The notes under the pieces are model-generated. The model saw only the letters and a program-made list of their open reading frames with translations. It had not been told where the DNA came from and searched no databases. 64,000 nucleotides of DNA from Streptomyces varsoviensis (GTDB lineage: Bacteria > Actinomycetota > Actinomycetes > Streptomycetales > Streptomycetaceae): assembly GCF_000718635.1 (NCBI RefSeq), contig NZ_JOBF01000003.1, positions 558,001 through 622,000 of the forward strand, given 5' to 3'. Shown here one piece after another: positions 50,779 through 59,891 of this stretch. Every line of letters starts with the position of its first letter. The first letter of the stretch is position 1. The translations under genes were made by a program, and so were the position numbers.

Positions 50779-51941
50779 CGGTCCAGCACCTCGGCGGCGA
50801 GATGGGTGGCGGCCTCGCGGGTGGCCTCCCCGAGCAGCTCCGTACGGATCGGGCCGCCCGCGGCGAGATGCCGGTCGTACGGCAGCGTCAGCACGCGCAC
50901 GCCCGCCAGTCGGAGGTGCGCGCGGGCCGCCGCCACGTCGAGCGCCATGTGCGGGGACGAGGCGGCGAGCACCACGACGGTCCCCGGCAGCATCAGCGGC
51001 CGCGGCAGCGACGCCATCCAGTCCAGTACGGCCCGGGTGCTGGTGACGCCCTCGACGGTGGCGGGCGCGACCAGCACCCGCGCCTGGGCGGCGGCGAGCG
51101 CGGTCCGGGACAGCTCGCTGGGCAGCGTCTCGCAGTCCACGACGGTGATGCCGAAGTAGCGGCGCAGCGCCACCATCACCGAGCGGTACTCCGCCAGGTC
51201 CAGCCGGGTGCCGACCCGGCCCTGGCTGCCGGGCAGCAGCCAGCCGCGGTCCGGCAGTTGGACCAGGTAGCCCGTGACGTCGGTGAGCTGCATCGTCGGC
51301 TCGATGATCCGCGCGAGGTCCCCGCAGGTCCACCGCACGGCGGGGGCCGCGAGCCGGACCGGCAGGGTGCCGAGCGCCGGGTCGGCCTCCAGCATCAGCA
51401 CCGGGTCCTGCCGGTAGTGCGCGTACGTACGCCCGAGCAGCGCCGTGACCGTGGTCTTGCCCGCGCCGCCGCGGATGCTGGTGACGACGATCTGCCGCCC
51501 GGTGGCCACCGGCCGCTGCACCGCCTCGGCCACCCGCGTGGCCTCGGCCACGTCCCGCGCCGCCGACGCCCCGACCATCCGCCGCACGGCCCGCCCCGTG
51601 CGCCGGGCCGCCGAATCCCCGCTCCGCGGCCGCCCCTTGACCAGATCCTCGACCCGGACCTCGGCGCCCCGGGTCTCGGCGTCCCGACCCTCCGCCTTCG
51701 GCGCGGTACGAGGCCGGGGCGGGACGGCGGGGACGACAGGGGCAGCGGGGGCGGCAGGGGCAGCAGCGACGACGGGGACGACGGGGCCGGTGTGCGGAGG
51801 CACGTACCCGGCGCGTGGAGCACCGGGGGCATACCGCGGCGGCGGAAGGGCGCGCGGGGGCGCGGACGGCGCCGCCGGCTGGGCGGGCTCAGGTCCGGGA
51901 GTCGGGGCCTCGGCGGGGAGTCGCCTGGTGTCCTCGGCCAT
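50757..51941 (-). CDS. MinD/ParA-like ATPase of type VII secretion-associated class
   Basis: 394 residues: a Pro/Ala-rich disordered N-terminus of about 90 residues, then a deviant Walker A P-loop ATPase domain (VVTSIRGGAGKTTVTALLG; switch I LMLEADPALG; FGITVVDCETLPSE). Such proteins with Pro-rich N-termini (EspI/MinD-like) are encoded beside ESX/type VII genes in actinobacteria. It begins 19 bp after an EccD-like gene on the same strand, which supports that link. No EccC ATPase, EccB, EccE, MycP or WXG100 gene is nearby. Confidence 0.85.
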   Translation of the reverse strand: MAEDTRRLPAEAPTPGPEPAQPAAPSAPPRALPPPRYAPGAPRAGYVPPHTGPVVPVVAAAPAAPAAPVVPAVPPRPRTAPKAEGRDAETRGAEVRVEDLVKGRPRSGDSAARRTGRAVRRMVGASAARDVAEATRVAEAVQRPVATGRQIVVTSIRGGAGKTTVTALLGRTYAHYRQDPVLMLEADPALGTLPVRLAAPAVRWTCGDLARIIEPTMQLTDVTGYLVQLPDRGWLLPGSQGRVGTRLDLAEYRSVMVALRRYFGITVVDCETLPSELSRTALAAAQARVLVAPATVEGVTSTRAVLDWMASLPRPLMLPGTVVVLAASSPHMALDVAAARAHLRLAGVRVLTLPYDRHLAAGGPIRTELLGEATREAATHLAAEVLDRAVTEPR

Positions 51942-51960
51942 ATCGTTTCTCCTCCGCCTT

Positions 51961-53298
51961 TCAGAGCGCGTGCAGCAGGAGGGCGTAGCCGCCGAGCGCC
52001 CCGACGGCCAGGGGGAACAGGGCGATGACGCCGACGGTCTCGGCCAGGTCGGTCAGGCGGCGCAGCCGGGACCGCGGCGGCAGAGGTGCGCGGACCGGCA
52101 GTGCGGCCAGGGGCAGGACGGCGACGACGGCGAGGGCGGCCAGGGGCGCATAGGGCGGGCCGTCCGTGTGGCCGATCCACAGGGCGGTCAGCCGCACCAG
52201 GAGGACACCGGCCGCCGCCAGCAGCGCCACGACCTCCGTGACCAGCGGAAAGGCGCGGGAGCGGGCGAGCAGGACGACCGCCAGTACGGACGTCAGCGCC
52301 ACCGTCCACCACGTGGCCGCCGTGACGGTCAGCAGCCCGGCCGCCGTGGCGGAGGCCGCGGCGACGAGCGTCGCCGGGCACAGGTCCCGGTGCGTGGCGG
52401 CCAGCGCGGTGCCGACCTCGTGGCGGCTCACGGACGCGCCGCCCGAGCGGTGGTCGTCGAGATCCGTGAGCCCGGCCGCCGTCAGCGCCAGCCGCGGCAG
52501 CGCTCCCAGCACGACCACGGAGACGACGGCCAGTACCGCCCCGGCTCGCGCCGCGTCGTCCGTCATGGCGGACACCGCCGCCCAGGCGGCCGCCGCCGCC
52601 ACGACCGACCCGGCGCCGATCAGCCCGGCGCGGCCCGCCGGTGAGCAGAGGCCCAGCAGCAGCGACGTGACCGCCGGCGCCGCGGCCGCGGCGGCCAGCC
52701 GCCCCGCCCCCGGCCAGCCGTGGGCGTCCGCGGCCGTCCACGCGCCGAGGAGGCCGAGGGCGCCGCCGGTGAGCAGGAGCGGGGTGCCCAGCAGGTGGTC
52801 GCGGGCGCGCCCGGCGACCGCTCCCGCCAGGGCCGCGACCAGCCCGGCGGCCAGGAGCGCCCACGCCGCGGTGGCGTGGTCGAGGCTCGTACGCGTCAGC
52901 ACGCCGACGGCGACCGCGAGCGCGAGGGTGGCCAGACCCGCCGTCCGGCGGAGCGCGGCGGGCCGCCGGCGCAGGGCCCGTACGTCCAGATGGAAGGCGG
53001 CGGGAGCGGGCGGCGTGGCGTCGGCCCGTACGAGCCGCAGTACGGAGCCGTCCGGCAGCGCGGCCGCGGCGAATGTGGTGTCCGGGGCGAGTGCGGCCCC
53101 GTCGGCGGTCACCAGGTGGCGGGCCCCGGGCGGGGCGGAGTCGCGGTCGTCGAGGAGGCGGAGGATTTCCGGCAGGAGCCGGCCGACGGGCTCGGTCGCG
53201 GGGAGCAGCAGCTCCACCCGCCGGTGTTCGCCGGCCAGGGTGACCCGGCTCAGTTCCGCCCGCTGCCCCGTCCGCTGTTCCGCCCCCACGCTCACCAC
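51961..53298 (-). CDS. EccD-like type VII secretion membrane protein
   Basis: 445 residues: an N-terminal ubiquitin-like (YukD) domain of about 90 residues (LSRVTLAGEHRRVELLLPATEP ... PDGSVLRLVRAD) followed by about 11 hydrophobic segments, the layout of EccD, the channel-forming subunit of the ESX core complex. Somewhat short but within range. GTG start. Together with the downstream MinD-like ATPase it forms an orphan pair separated from any visible ESX locus. Possibilities: remnant, satellite supplying an alternative EccD, or a different transporter sharing the fold. Confidence 0.82.
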   Translation of the reverse strand: MVSVGAEQRTGQRAELSRVTLAGEHRRVELLLPATEPVGRLLPEILRLLDDRDSAPPGARHLVTADGAALAPDTTFAAAALPDGSVLRLVRADATPPAPAAFHLDVRALRRRPAALRRTAGLATLALAVAVGVLTRTSLDHATAAWALLAAGLVAALAGAVAGRARDHLLGTPLLLTGGALGLLGAWTAADAHGWPGAGRLAAAAAAPAVTSLLLGLCSPAGRAGLIGAGSVVAAAAAWAAVSAMTDDAARAGAVLAVVSVVVLGALPRLALTAAGLTDLDDHRSGGASVSRHEVGTALAATHRDLCPATLVAAASATAAGLLTVTAATWWTVALTSVLAVVLLARSRAFPLVTEVVALLAAAGVLLVRLTALWIGHTDGPPYAPLAALAVVAVLPLAALPVRAPLPPRSRLRRLTDLAETVGVIALFPLAVGALGGYALLLHAL

Positions 53299-53363
53299 TC
53301 GGCCGAACCTATCATCGAGCCCTCGCCGGGCCCGGGCCCGGCGAGGGCCGGTCCGGCCGTCCG

Positions 53364-54011
53364 TCAGGCCCCGTCGTCGGCGGCCACCGCCGCCGCCAGC
53401 GCCACGAGTTGGGCGCGGACGTCGAAGCCGTGCGGGGTGCGGCCGGGGGCGGCGGAGAGCGTGGCCGCGCCGCGGGCCACGACGTCGGCGATGTCGGCCG
53501 CGAGCGCCCCGATGAGGGCGGCGTCGAGCAGTTCGGCCGGGCCGCGGCCGAGGTACTCGGCGTCGGCGATCCGCACCAGCGCCCGGAACGCCTCGGTCCG
53601 CCGCGCCGCCGTGCCCTTCTCCTCGGCCATGTCGTCGCTGTCGGCGACGGCGATGGCGAGGTGGGCGAAGGTGCCGTCCACGGGCAGCCCGCGTTCGGTG
53701 AGGACGCCGTACCAGGGCGTCGCGCGGGGCGCCTCGGCGGCGCGGATCACGGCGTCGTAGCCGGCGGGCTCCGCCCAGATCGTCAGGGCCAGGCAGGAGA
53801 GAAACCGTTCCCGCGCGGGGGCGGCCGGGTCGTTCAGCAACGCCACGAGGGCCGGGACGCGTTCGCGGTGGCGGGCGTCGTCCAGCCCCTCGTAGATCAC
53901 GTCGTCCGGGTCGTCGGTCGGCTCGCCGTCGAAGTCCGTACCTAGCAATTCAGCGAAACGGGTGACGTGCACCCCACTGTTCAAAGGTGGTGCGGGGTTC
54001 GAGGGACACAT
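53364..54011 (-). CDS. Uncharacterised alpha-helical (HEAT-like) protein
   Basis: 215 residues, soluble, strongly helical and alanine-rich, with repeated segments like VPALVALLNDPAAPARERFLSCLALTIWAE that resemble HEAT/armadillo repeats. I recognise no enzyme motif. ATG at 54011 is supported by AGGAAGG 5 bp upstream; the frame is open further upstream without a site. Same strand as the EccD-like gene 65 bp downstream, but no functional link can be shown. Confidence 0.75.
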   Translation of the reverse strand: MCPSNPAPPLNSGVHVTRFAELLGTDFDGEPTDDPDDVIYEGLDDARHRERVPALVALLNDPAAPARERFLSCLALTIWAEPAGYDAVIRAAEAPRATPWYGVLTERGLPVDGTFAHLAIAVADSDDMAEEKGTAARRTEAFRALVRIADAEYLGRGPAELLDAALIGALAADIADVVARGAATLSAAPGRTPHGFDVRAQLVALAAAVAADDGA

Positions 54012-54245
54012 ATCGGCCTTCCTGTCACGGGTGAACGGAGGAAGCCGGCCGCGCTCCCGCCCCGCGGCCGGCGGTCGGGAACCGGCCGCCCCGCCCCGCT
54101 CACCATTGTCGGCCGGTTTCACTGCCGCGCCGCAAGCTGATGGGCGAGCATCGCGGCCCGCAGCCGAGCGCACCGCCGGGGCCCGCACCGACAGCCGAGC
54201 ACCCCGCGATCAGCGCCCGGGAGCCCGACCGCGCCGGAACCGCCG

Positions 54246-55382
54246 TCAGTCGCGGCAGATGAGCAGCAGCGCCCTGTCGTCGTTGACGTCCTTCGCCACG
54301 GCCTCGATCAGATGCCAGGCCGCGCCGTGGAATCCGCAGGCCACATAGCGGTCGGCCTCCCCCGTCAGCCGGTCCATGCCCTCGGTGAGGTCCCGCTCCG
54401 CCGTCTCGACGAGCCCGTCGGTGAACAGCATCAGTACGTCGCCGGGGCGCAGCGTGCCCTTGATCGGGTCGAACTGCGCGCCGTCGTAGACCCCGAGCAG
54501 CGGGCCCTCGGCGGCCATCTCCTCCCAGCGGCCGGTGCCCGCGGAGAGCTGGAGGGCGGGCAGGTGGCCCGCGGAGAGCAGTTCGTAGTCGCCGCTGTCG
54601 AGGTCGAGGACGAGGTGGATCGAGGTGGCGAAGCCCTCGTCCCAGTCCTGGCGCAGCAGATAGCCGTTGGCGGCGGGCAGGAAGGCGTGCGGCGGCAGCG
54701 AGCCGAGCAGGCCGCCGAAGGCGCCGGAGAGCAGCAGGGCGCGGGAGGCCGCGTCCATGCCCTTGCCGGAGACGTCGGTGAGGACGACTTCGAGGGTGCG
54801 GCCGCCGTTCGTACGGGCCGCGACGACGAAGTCGCCGGAGAAGGACTGGCCGCCGGCCGGGCGCAGCGCCATCTCGCGGTGCCAGCCGCGCGGCAGTTGG
54901 GGGAGTTTGCTCTGCACCCGGATGCGTTCGCGGAGGTCGAAGAGCATGGTGCCGCCGCGTCTCCAGGGGACGCCGACGCGGCTGCGGAACTGGGCGATGA
55001 GCAGCCCGAAGAAGCCCACGGCGGCGACGACGAGGATGGTGCCGGGGGTGACCCGGTCCACGCCGTCGGCGTACGGGCCGAGGATCGCGGACTCCACGAT
55101 GAGGGCGGTGGCCGCGGCGGCGTACAGCGCGAGGAGGCTGGCGGGGCGCAGCAGCAGCCCGCCGGCGACGATCGGCAGGACGAGGGCGGAGGGCGCGCAC
55201 CAGGCGGGCTCGGCGACGGTGGCGGCGGCGATGGCCGGGACGGCGAGCAGCAGGGCCGCCAGCGCGATCCAGTCGGAGCCGTCGCCGCGGAAGTAGTCGA
55301 CCCCTGCCTTGCGCACGCCGACGCGGGCCCGGTGCAGTGCTTTGCGCATCCGGGCCGTCGGGGTGTCGGCAGCGCCAGTCAT
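54246..55382 (-). CDS. PP2C-type Ser/Thr phosphatase (SpoIIE/RsbU domain) with membrane segments
   Basis: 378 residues: four to five hydrophobic segments in the first about 130 residues (IALAALLLAVPAIAAATV; LVLPIVAGGLLL; TILVVAAVGFFGLLIA), then a SpoIIE/RsbU-type PP2C domain with metal-binding aspartates in SGDFVVAAR, EVVLTDVSGKGMDAAS, LSAGHLPALQL and MLFTDGLVE. Typical of Streptomyces phosphatases that act on anti-anti-sigma factors, giving membrane-linked control of sigma factor activity; its partner is not nearby. ATG start. No sensor (GAF/PAS) domain, so the membrane part may sense the signal. Confidence 0.92.
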   Translation of the reverse strand: MTGAADTPTARMRKALHRARVGVRKAGVDYFRGDGSDWIALAALLLAVPAIAAATVAEPAWCAPSALVLPIVAGGLLLRPASLLALYAAAATALIVESAILGPYADGVDRVTPGTILVVAAVGFFGLLIAQFRSRVGVPWRRGGTMLFDLRERIRVQSKLPQLPRGWHREMALRPAGGQSFSGDFVVAARTNGGRTLEVVLTDVSGKGMDAASRALLLSGAFGGLLGSLPPHAFLPAANGYLLRQDWDEGFATSIHLVLDLDSGDYELLSAGHLPALQLSAGTGRWEEMAAEGPLLGVYDGAQFDPIKGTLRPGDVLMLFTDGLVETAERDLTEGMDRLTGEADRYVACGFHGAAWHLIEAVAKDVNDDRALLLICRD

Positions 55383-55505
55383 TGCATCGGGACCCTATCC
55401 ACCCCTTCGGCGGTGCGTCGATTCGCGGTACGAGCGGTCCGGTGCCGCGTCCGCCGGGAAGGCAATCGTATGCGAAACCCGTTCGCTCGGGCGGGGAAGC
55501 GCTGC

Positions 55506-55520
55506 TAGGCATGGGCTATG
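55506..55520 (+). promoter_or_regulatory. TAGGCA -10-like box before the Eis-like gene
   Basis: TAGGCA (55506-55511), six bases, then ATG (55518-55520), with no ribosome binding site between. Same geometry as the genes at 40492 and 41519, suggesting a leaderless mRNA. Confidence 0.4.
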
Positions 55521-56753
55521 ACGATAGAAATACGGGCTCTCGCGTCCGCCGACTGGGACCAGTGGCTGGCGACGCTGGAGCTGGGGTTCGGGGGTGTGCC
55601 CGTCTCGGCGGAGCAGCGGGAGCTGTGGCGGGAACTGTTCGACACCGGGCGGCCCGTGGCGGCGTGGGAGGACGGCGAGGTGGTCGGGACGGCCGGGGCG
55701 GTCGCGTTCCGGCTGACGGTGCCGGGCAGCGCGGCGGTGGCCGCGGCGGGCGTGACGACGGTGAGCGTGCCGCCCACGCATCGCCGCCGGGGCATCCTGC
55801 GGTCGATGATGCGGCGTCAGCTTTCGGACTTCCGGTCCTGGGGCGAGCCGCTCGCCATCCTGGTGGCCTCGGAGCCGGCCATCTACGGCCGGTTCGGCTA
55901 CGGCGGCGCGACCCGCTCGCTCAGCGCCGAGATCGACACCAATCTGGTGCGGCTGGCGGTGCCGGCGGGCGCCGATGACGTACGGCTGCGGCTGCGCCCG
56001 GCGGACACGGACGAGGCGCGCGCGGTGTGCGAGTCGGTGTACGCGCGGCGGGTCGGGGCGCGGCCGGGCATGCTGGCGCGGCAGCCGGGCTGGGACCGGC
56101 AGGTGACGTTCGATCCGGAGTCCCGGCGGGAGGGGGCCTCGCCGCTCCAGTGCGTGCTGGCGGAGGCCGGCGGCGAGACCGTGGGGTACGCGCGCTACGC
56201 GGTGCGTCCGGGGTGGACGCCGGCCGGGCCGGACGGCACGGTGCTGCTGCGCGACATCGAGGCGCTGACCCCGGCCGCGTACGCCGCACTGTGGCGCTAT
56301 CTGTTCGGCATTGATCTGACGACGAGGATTTCCGTCCAGAGCCGACCGGTCGATGACGCCTTGCTGCATCTCGTGAGCGATGACCGGCGGTGCCGGCTCG
56401 GGGTGCGGGACTCGCTGTTCGTACGGCTGGTGGACGTGGGGGCGGCGCTCGCGGCGCGTACGTACCAGACGCCGGTGGACGTGGTCCTGGACGTGGCGGA
56501 CCCCTTCTGTCCCTGGAACGAGGGGCGTTGGCGGCTGACCGGCGACGCCAAGGGCGCCTCCTGCGAGCGGACCGACGAGCCCGCCGATCTGGAGCTGTCC
56601 GTACGGGAGCTGGGCGCGGCCTATCTGGGCGGCGTGTCGCTGACGGCGCTGGCCGCCGGGGGCCGGGTGCGGGAAGCGCGGGAGGGCGCGCTGGCGGAGG
56701 CGGCGGTGGCCTTCGGCAGCGCGGTGGCCCCCTGGCTGCCGCACAGTTTCTGA
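55518..56753 (+). CDS. GNAT acetyltransferase, Eis-like
   Basis: 411 residues in the three-part layout of Eis: an N-terminal GNAT domain with the acetyl-CoA loop TTVSVPPTHRRRGILRSMM, a second GNAT-like domain, and a sterol-carrier-protein-like C-terminal domain (ELSVRELGAAYLGGVSLTALAAGGRV) ending in a C-terminal Phe, whose carboxylate is the general base in Eis. YGRFGYGGATR is also a family block. Eis enzymes acetylate amines including aminoglycosides; the cellular substrate here is unknown. Convergent with nei, 30 bp apart. Confidence 0.93.
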   Translation: MTIEIRALASADWDQWLATLELGFGGVPVSAEQRELWRELFDTGRPVAAWEDGEVVGTAGAVAFRLTVPGSAAVAAAGVTTVSVPPTHRRRGILRSMMRRQLSDFRSWGEPLAILVASEPAIYGRFGYGGATRSLSAEIDTNLVRLAVPAGADDVRLRLRPADTDEARAVCESVYARRVGARPGMLARQPGWDRQVTFDPESRREGASPLQCVLAEAGGETVGYARYAVRPGWTPAGPDGTVLLRDIEALTPAAYAALWRYLFGIDLTTRISVQSRPVDDALLHLVSDDRRCRLGVRDSLFVRLVDVGAALAARTYQTPVDVVLDVADPFCPWNEGRWRLTGDAKGASCERTDEPADLELSVRELGAAYLGGVSLTALAAGGRVREAREGALAEAAVAFGSAVAPWLPHSF

Positions 56754-56783
56754 ACGGCGCCGGGCCGAACCTGGCGGCGGGGC

Positions 56784-57593
56784 CTAACGCCGCTGGCACT
56801 CCGGGCACCAGAAGAGGTTGCGGGCGGCGAGGTCGGCGGTGCGGATCTCGGTGCCGCAGATGTGGCACGGCTGCGCGGCGCGCCGGTAGACGTAGACCTC
56901 GCCGCCGTGGTCGTCGACGCGCGGCGGGCGGCCCATGGCCTCCGGCAGGTGGTCCGGACGCACCGTGTCGATGCGGTTGGCGCGGACGCCCTCCCGCATC
57001 AGCGTGACCAGGTCCGACCAGATGGCGTCCCATTCGGAGCGGGTGAGATCGCGGCCCGCCCGGTACGGGTCGATGCCGTGCCGGAACAGGACCTCGGCGC
57101 GGTAGACATTACCGACGCCCGCGATCACCTTCTGGTCCATGAGCAGCGCGGCCACGCTCGTGCGGCTGCGGGAGATCCGCTCCCAGGCGCCCTCGCCGTC
57201 GTCGGCCGCCCGCAGCGGGTCGGGGCCGAGCCGCTCGTGTATGGCCGCCTTCTCCCCGTCGGTGATCAGCGCGCAGGTGGTGGGCCCGCGCAGATCCGCG
57301 TACGCGCGGGGGTTCGCGAGCCGCAGCCGTACGGTCGCGGTCGGCGGCGGCGCGGGCGCGTCGCCGAAGCCGAGCTTGCCGAAGAGGCCGAGGTGGATAT
57401 GGACCCAGCCGGTCGCGCCGAAGCCCAGGAAGAGGTGTTTTCCGTGCGCCTCGGCCGAGGTCAGCTCCCGGCCGTCGATCAGCGCGGCGCTGTCGGAGAA
57501 CTTGCCCTGCGGGCTGCTCGCCCGCACCGGCCGGCCCGCGAAGAGCTCGCGGTGGTCCTCGGCGAGGCGGTGGATGGTGTGGCCCTCGGGCAC
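56784..57593 (-). CDS. nei: Fpg/Nei family DNA glycosylase (Nei2-like)
   Basis: Removes oxidised bases and nicks the abasic site. 269 residues starting (V)PEGHTIHRLAEDH: after removal of residue 1 the Pro2-Glu3 catalytic pair is N-terminal as the mechanism requires. The PEGHTIHR start is Nei2-like rather than Fpg-like. The H2TH region has VAALLMDQKVIAGVGNVYRAEVLF and the C-terminus a C4 zinc finger (CHICGTE ... FWCPEC). GTG start with GAAGGA about 6 bp upstream. Downstream of rpiB but separated by a terminator. Confidence 0.95.
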   Translation of the reverse strand: MPEGHTIHRLAEDHRELFAGRPVRASSPQGKFSDSAALIDGRELTSAEAHGKHLFLGFGATGWVHIHLGLFGKLGFGDAPAPPPTATVRLRLANPRAYADLRGPTTCALITDGEKAAIHERLGPDPLRAADDGEGAWERISRSRTSVAALLMDQKVIAGVGNVYRAEVLFRHGIDPYRAGRDLTRSEWDAIWSDLVTLMREGVRANRIDTVRPDHLPEAMGRPPRVDDHGGEVYVYRRAAQPCHICGTEIRTADLAARNLFWCPECQRR

Positions 57594-57704
57594 GGTCCGT
57601 CCTTCGGCGACAGGGGCGGCGGGGTCGCTGCGGTGGCAGGGGTGTCGGCGGCGACCGGGGCGGGGGGCCGCTGCGTTGGCGGGGGGGCGGCGGCGGAGGC
57701 AGCG

Positions 57705-57746
57705 GGGACGGCCGGGCCGCCACAGCAGCGGCGGCCCGGCCGTCCC
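57705..57746 (-). terminator. rpiB terminator hairpin
   Basis: 17-bp perfect stem (57705-57721 with 57730-57746) and an 8-base loop, 11 bp after the rpiB stop. One of the strongest hairpins in the window; no U-run. Confidence 0.85.
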
Positions 57747-57757
57747 AAGGGCCGGAG

Positions 57758-58243
57758 TTACGGCTGGGGGTGGTGCGCCGGGATGGGCGGCAGCTCCCCC
57801 GTCGCCTCGTACGCGCTCAGCATCTCGATGCGCCGGGTGTGCCGCTCCTCGCCCGAGTACGGCGTGCCGAGGAAGATCTCGACGAACCGGGTCGCCTCTT
57901 CCTCGGTGTGCATCCGGCCGCCGATGGACAGGACGTTGGCGTCGTTGTGCTCGCGGCCGAGCTGGGCGGTCTGCTCGCTCCAGGCCAGCGCGGCCCGTAC
58001 GCCCTTGACCTTGTTGGCGGCGATCTGCTCGCCGTTGCCGGAGCCGCCGATCACGATGCCCAGGCTGTCGGGGTCCGCGGCGGTCCGCTCGGCGGCCCGC
58101 AGGCAGAACGGCGGATAGTCGTCCTGGGCGTCGTAGATGTGCGGACCGACGTCGACGGGGTCGTGGCCGTGGGCCTGGAGCCATTCGACGAGGTGGTTCT
58201 TGAGTTCGTAACCGGCATGGTCGGAGCCGAGGTACACGCGCAT
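57758..58243 (-). CDS. rpiB: Ribose-5-phosphate isomerase B
   Basis: Interconverts ribose-5-phosphate and ribulose-5-phosphate in the pentose phosphate pathway. 161 residues: MRVYLGSDHAGYELKNHLVEWL at the N-terminus, phosphate loop GIVIGGSGNGEQIAANKVKG, and EHNDANVLSIGGRMHTEEEA. The actinobacterial form has a Glu base in the GSGNGEQ loop instead of the E. coli Cys. Start ATG at 58243 fits the family N-terminus; the longer frame upstream is not supported. The binding site is weak. Confidence 0.97.
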   Translation of the reverse strand: MRVYLGSDHAGYELKNHLVEWLQAHGHDPVDVGPHIYDAQDDYPPFCLRAAERTAADPDSLGIVIGGSGNGEQIAANKVKGVRAALAWSEQTAQLGREHNDANVLSIGGRMHTEEEATRFVEIFLGTPYSGEERHTRRIEMLSAYEATGELPPIPAHHPQP

Positions 58244-58436
58244 GGCGTCGAGTGTGGCACGACGGGGGCCGGGTAAGCGTCGCAGGGTCCCGCTACCGAG
58301 GGTGAATACAGCATTACGGATCAGGGGCTTCCGCAAGACACCTTTGGAAAGTTGTAATGCGTGGACCCGAAAACCGCCGCATGCGGATTTCGGACGCCGT
58401 CCTGCCGAAGACTGCAGCTAAGGAACGTGCACATAC

Positions 58437-59891
58437 ATGAGCGCGACACCACCGATTACGACAAAGGCGTCGACCACCGGTGATCCGAGCAGCACCTCAG
58501 ATTCTCATGAACCTCAAGACAGCCTCAAGGCCGGATTGAAGAATCGGCATCTTTCGATGATCGCCATTGGCGGTGTCATCGGGGCGGGCCTGTTCGTCGG
58601 GTCCGGTGCGGGCATCGCCAAGGCGGGACCGGGCATTCTCATCTCGTACGCGCTCGCCGGCCTGCTGGTCGTTCTCGTGATGCGGATGCTCGGTGAAATG
58701 GCCGCCGCCGACCCGGCCTCCGGTTCCTTCTCCGCCTACGCGGACCGCGCGCTCGGCCGCTGGGCCGGATTCACGATCGGCTGGCTGTACTGGTTCTTCT
58801 GGGCCGTGGTGCTCGCCGTCGAGGCGACGGCCGGGGCGACCATCCTCAACGGGTGGATACCGGCCGTGCCGCAGTGGGGCTGGTCGCTGATCGTGATGAT
58901 CGCCCTGACCGCCACCAACCTCGTCTCGGTCGGCTCGTACGGCGAGTTCGAGTTCTGGTTCGCCGGCATCAAGGTGGTGGCGATCGGCGTGTTCATCCTC
59001 GTCGCCGCGCTCGCCGTCTTCGGGGTGCTGCCGGACACCCACGCCGTGGGCCTCTCCAACCTGACCGGCGAGGGCGGCTTCCTGCCGAACGGACCGGGCA
59101 CGATCCTCTCCGGCATGCTGCTCGTCGTCTTCTCCTTCATGGGCAGCGAGATCGTCACGCTGGCGGCCGGCGAGTCCGAGAACCCCGAGAAGATGGTCGC
59201 CAAGGCCACCAACAGCGTGATCTGGCGCATCGGCATCTTCTACCTGGGCTCGATCCTGCTCGTCGTGACGCTGCTGCCGTGGAACGACCCGGAGATCGTC
59301 AAGGTCGGCCCGTACGTCGCCGTGCTCAACGACATCGGCATCCCGCACGCCGGCACCGTCATGGACGTCATCGTGCTGACCGCGGTGCTCTCCTGCCTCA
59401 ACTCCGGCCTCTACACCGCCTCCCGCATGGCGTTCTCGCTCGGTCAGCGCGGTGACGCGCCCAAGTCCTTCGGCCAGGTCGACAAGCGCGGCGTGCCCGC
59501 CGTCGCGATCTGGTCCTCGGTGGCCTTCGGCTTCGTCGCGGTGATCTTCAACTACACCTCGCCGGACACCGTCTTCAACTTCCTGCTCAACTCGTCCGGC
59601 GCGGTCGCGCTCTTCGTCTGGCTCGTCATCTGCTTCTCGCAACTGCGGATGCGCCGGGTCATCGAGCGCGAGATGCCCGAGCGGCACACGGTCAAGATGT
59701 GGTTCTTCCCGTATCTGACCTACGCGACCATCGCGCTGATCATCTTCGTGGTGGGCTACATGTTCTACGACGACGCGGGCCGCAAGCAGATGATCATGTC
59801 CGTGGTGGTGGGCGCGCTGGTGCTGGCCGTCGGCCTGCTCCTGGACCGCCGCCGTCACCGGATGCGGAACGAGTCCTCGGCCCGCGAGTAG
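58437..59891 (+). CDS. Amino acid permease (APC superfamily, AAT family)
   Basis: 484 residues, about 12 membrane segments after a 35-residue hydrophilic N-terminus. The first-segment signature HLSMIAIGGVIGAGLFVGSG is that of GABA/aromatic amino acid permeases (GabP/CycA type); also FSFMGSEIVTLAAGESENPE and SGLYTASRMAFSLGQRGDAPK. Proton-driven uptake; substrate not deducible. AAGGAAC about 12 bp before the ATG. Its last 37 bp overlap the 3' end of the convergent kinase gene. A paralogue lies at the right edge of the window. Confidence 0.94.
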   Translation: MSATPPITTKASTTGDPSSTSDSHEPQDSLKAGLKNRHLSMIAIGGVIGAGLFVGSGAGIAKAGPGILISYALAGLLVVLVMRMLGEMAAADPASGSFSAYADRALGRWAGFTIGWLYWFFWAVVLAVEATAGATILNGWIPAVPQWGWSLIVMIALTATNLVSVGSYGEFEFWFAGIKVVAIGVFILVAALAVFGVLPDTHAVGLSNLTGEGGFLPNGPGTILSGMLLVVFSFMGSEIVTLAAGESENPEKMVAKATNSVIWRIGIFYLGSILLVVTLLPWNDPEIVKVGPYVAVLNDIGIPHAGTVMDVIVLTAVLSCLNSGLYTASRMAFSLGQRGDAPKSFGQVDKRGVPAVAIWSSVAFGFVAVIFNYTSPDTVFNFLLNSSGAVALFVWLVICFSQLRMRRVIEREMPERHTVKMWFFPYLTYATIALIIFVVGYMFYDDAGRKQMIMSVVVGALVLAVGLLLDRRRHRMRNESSARE

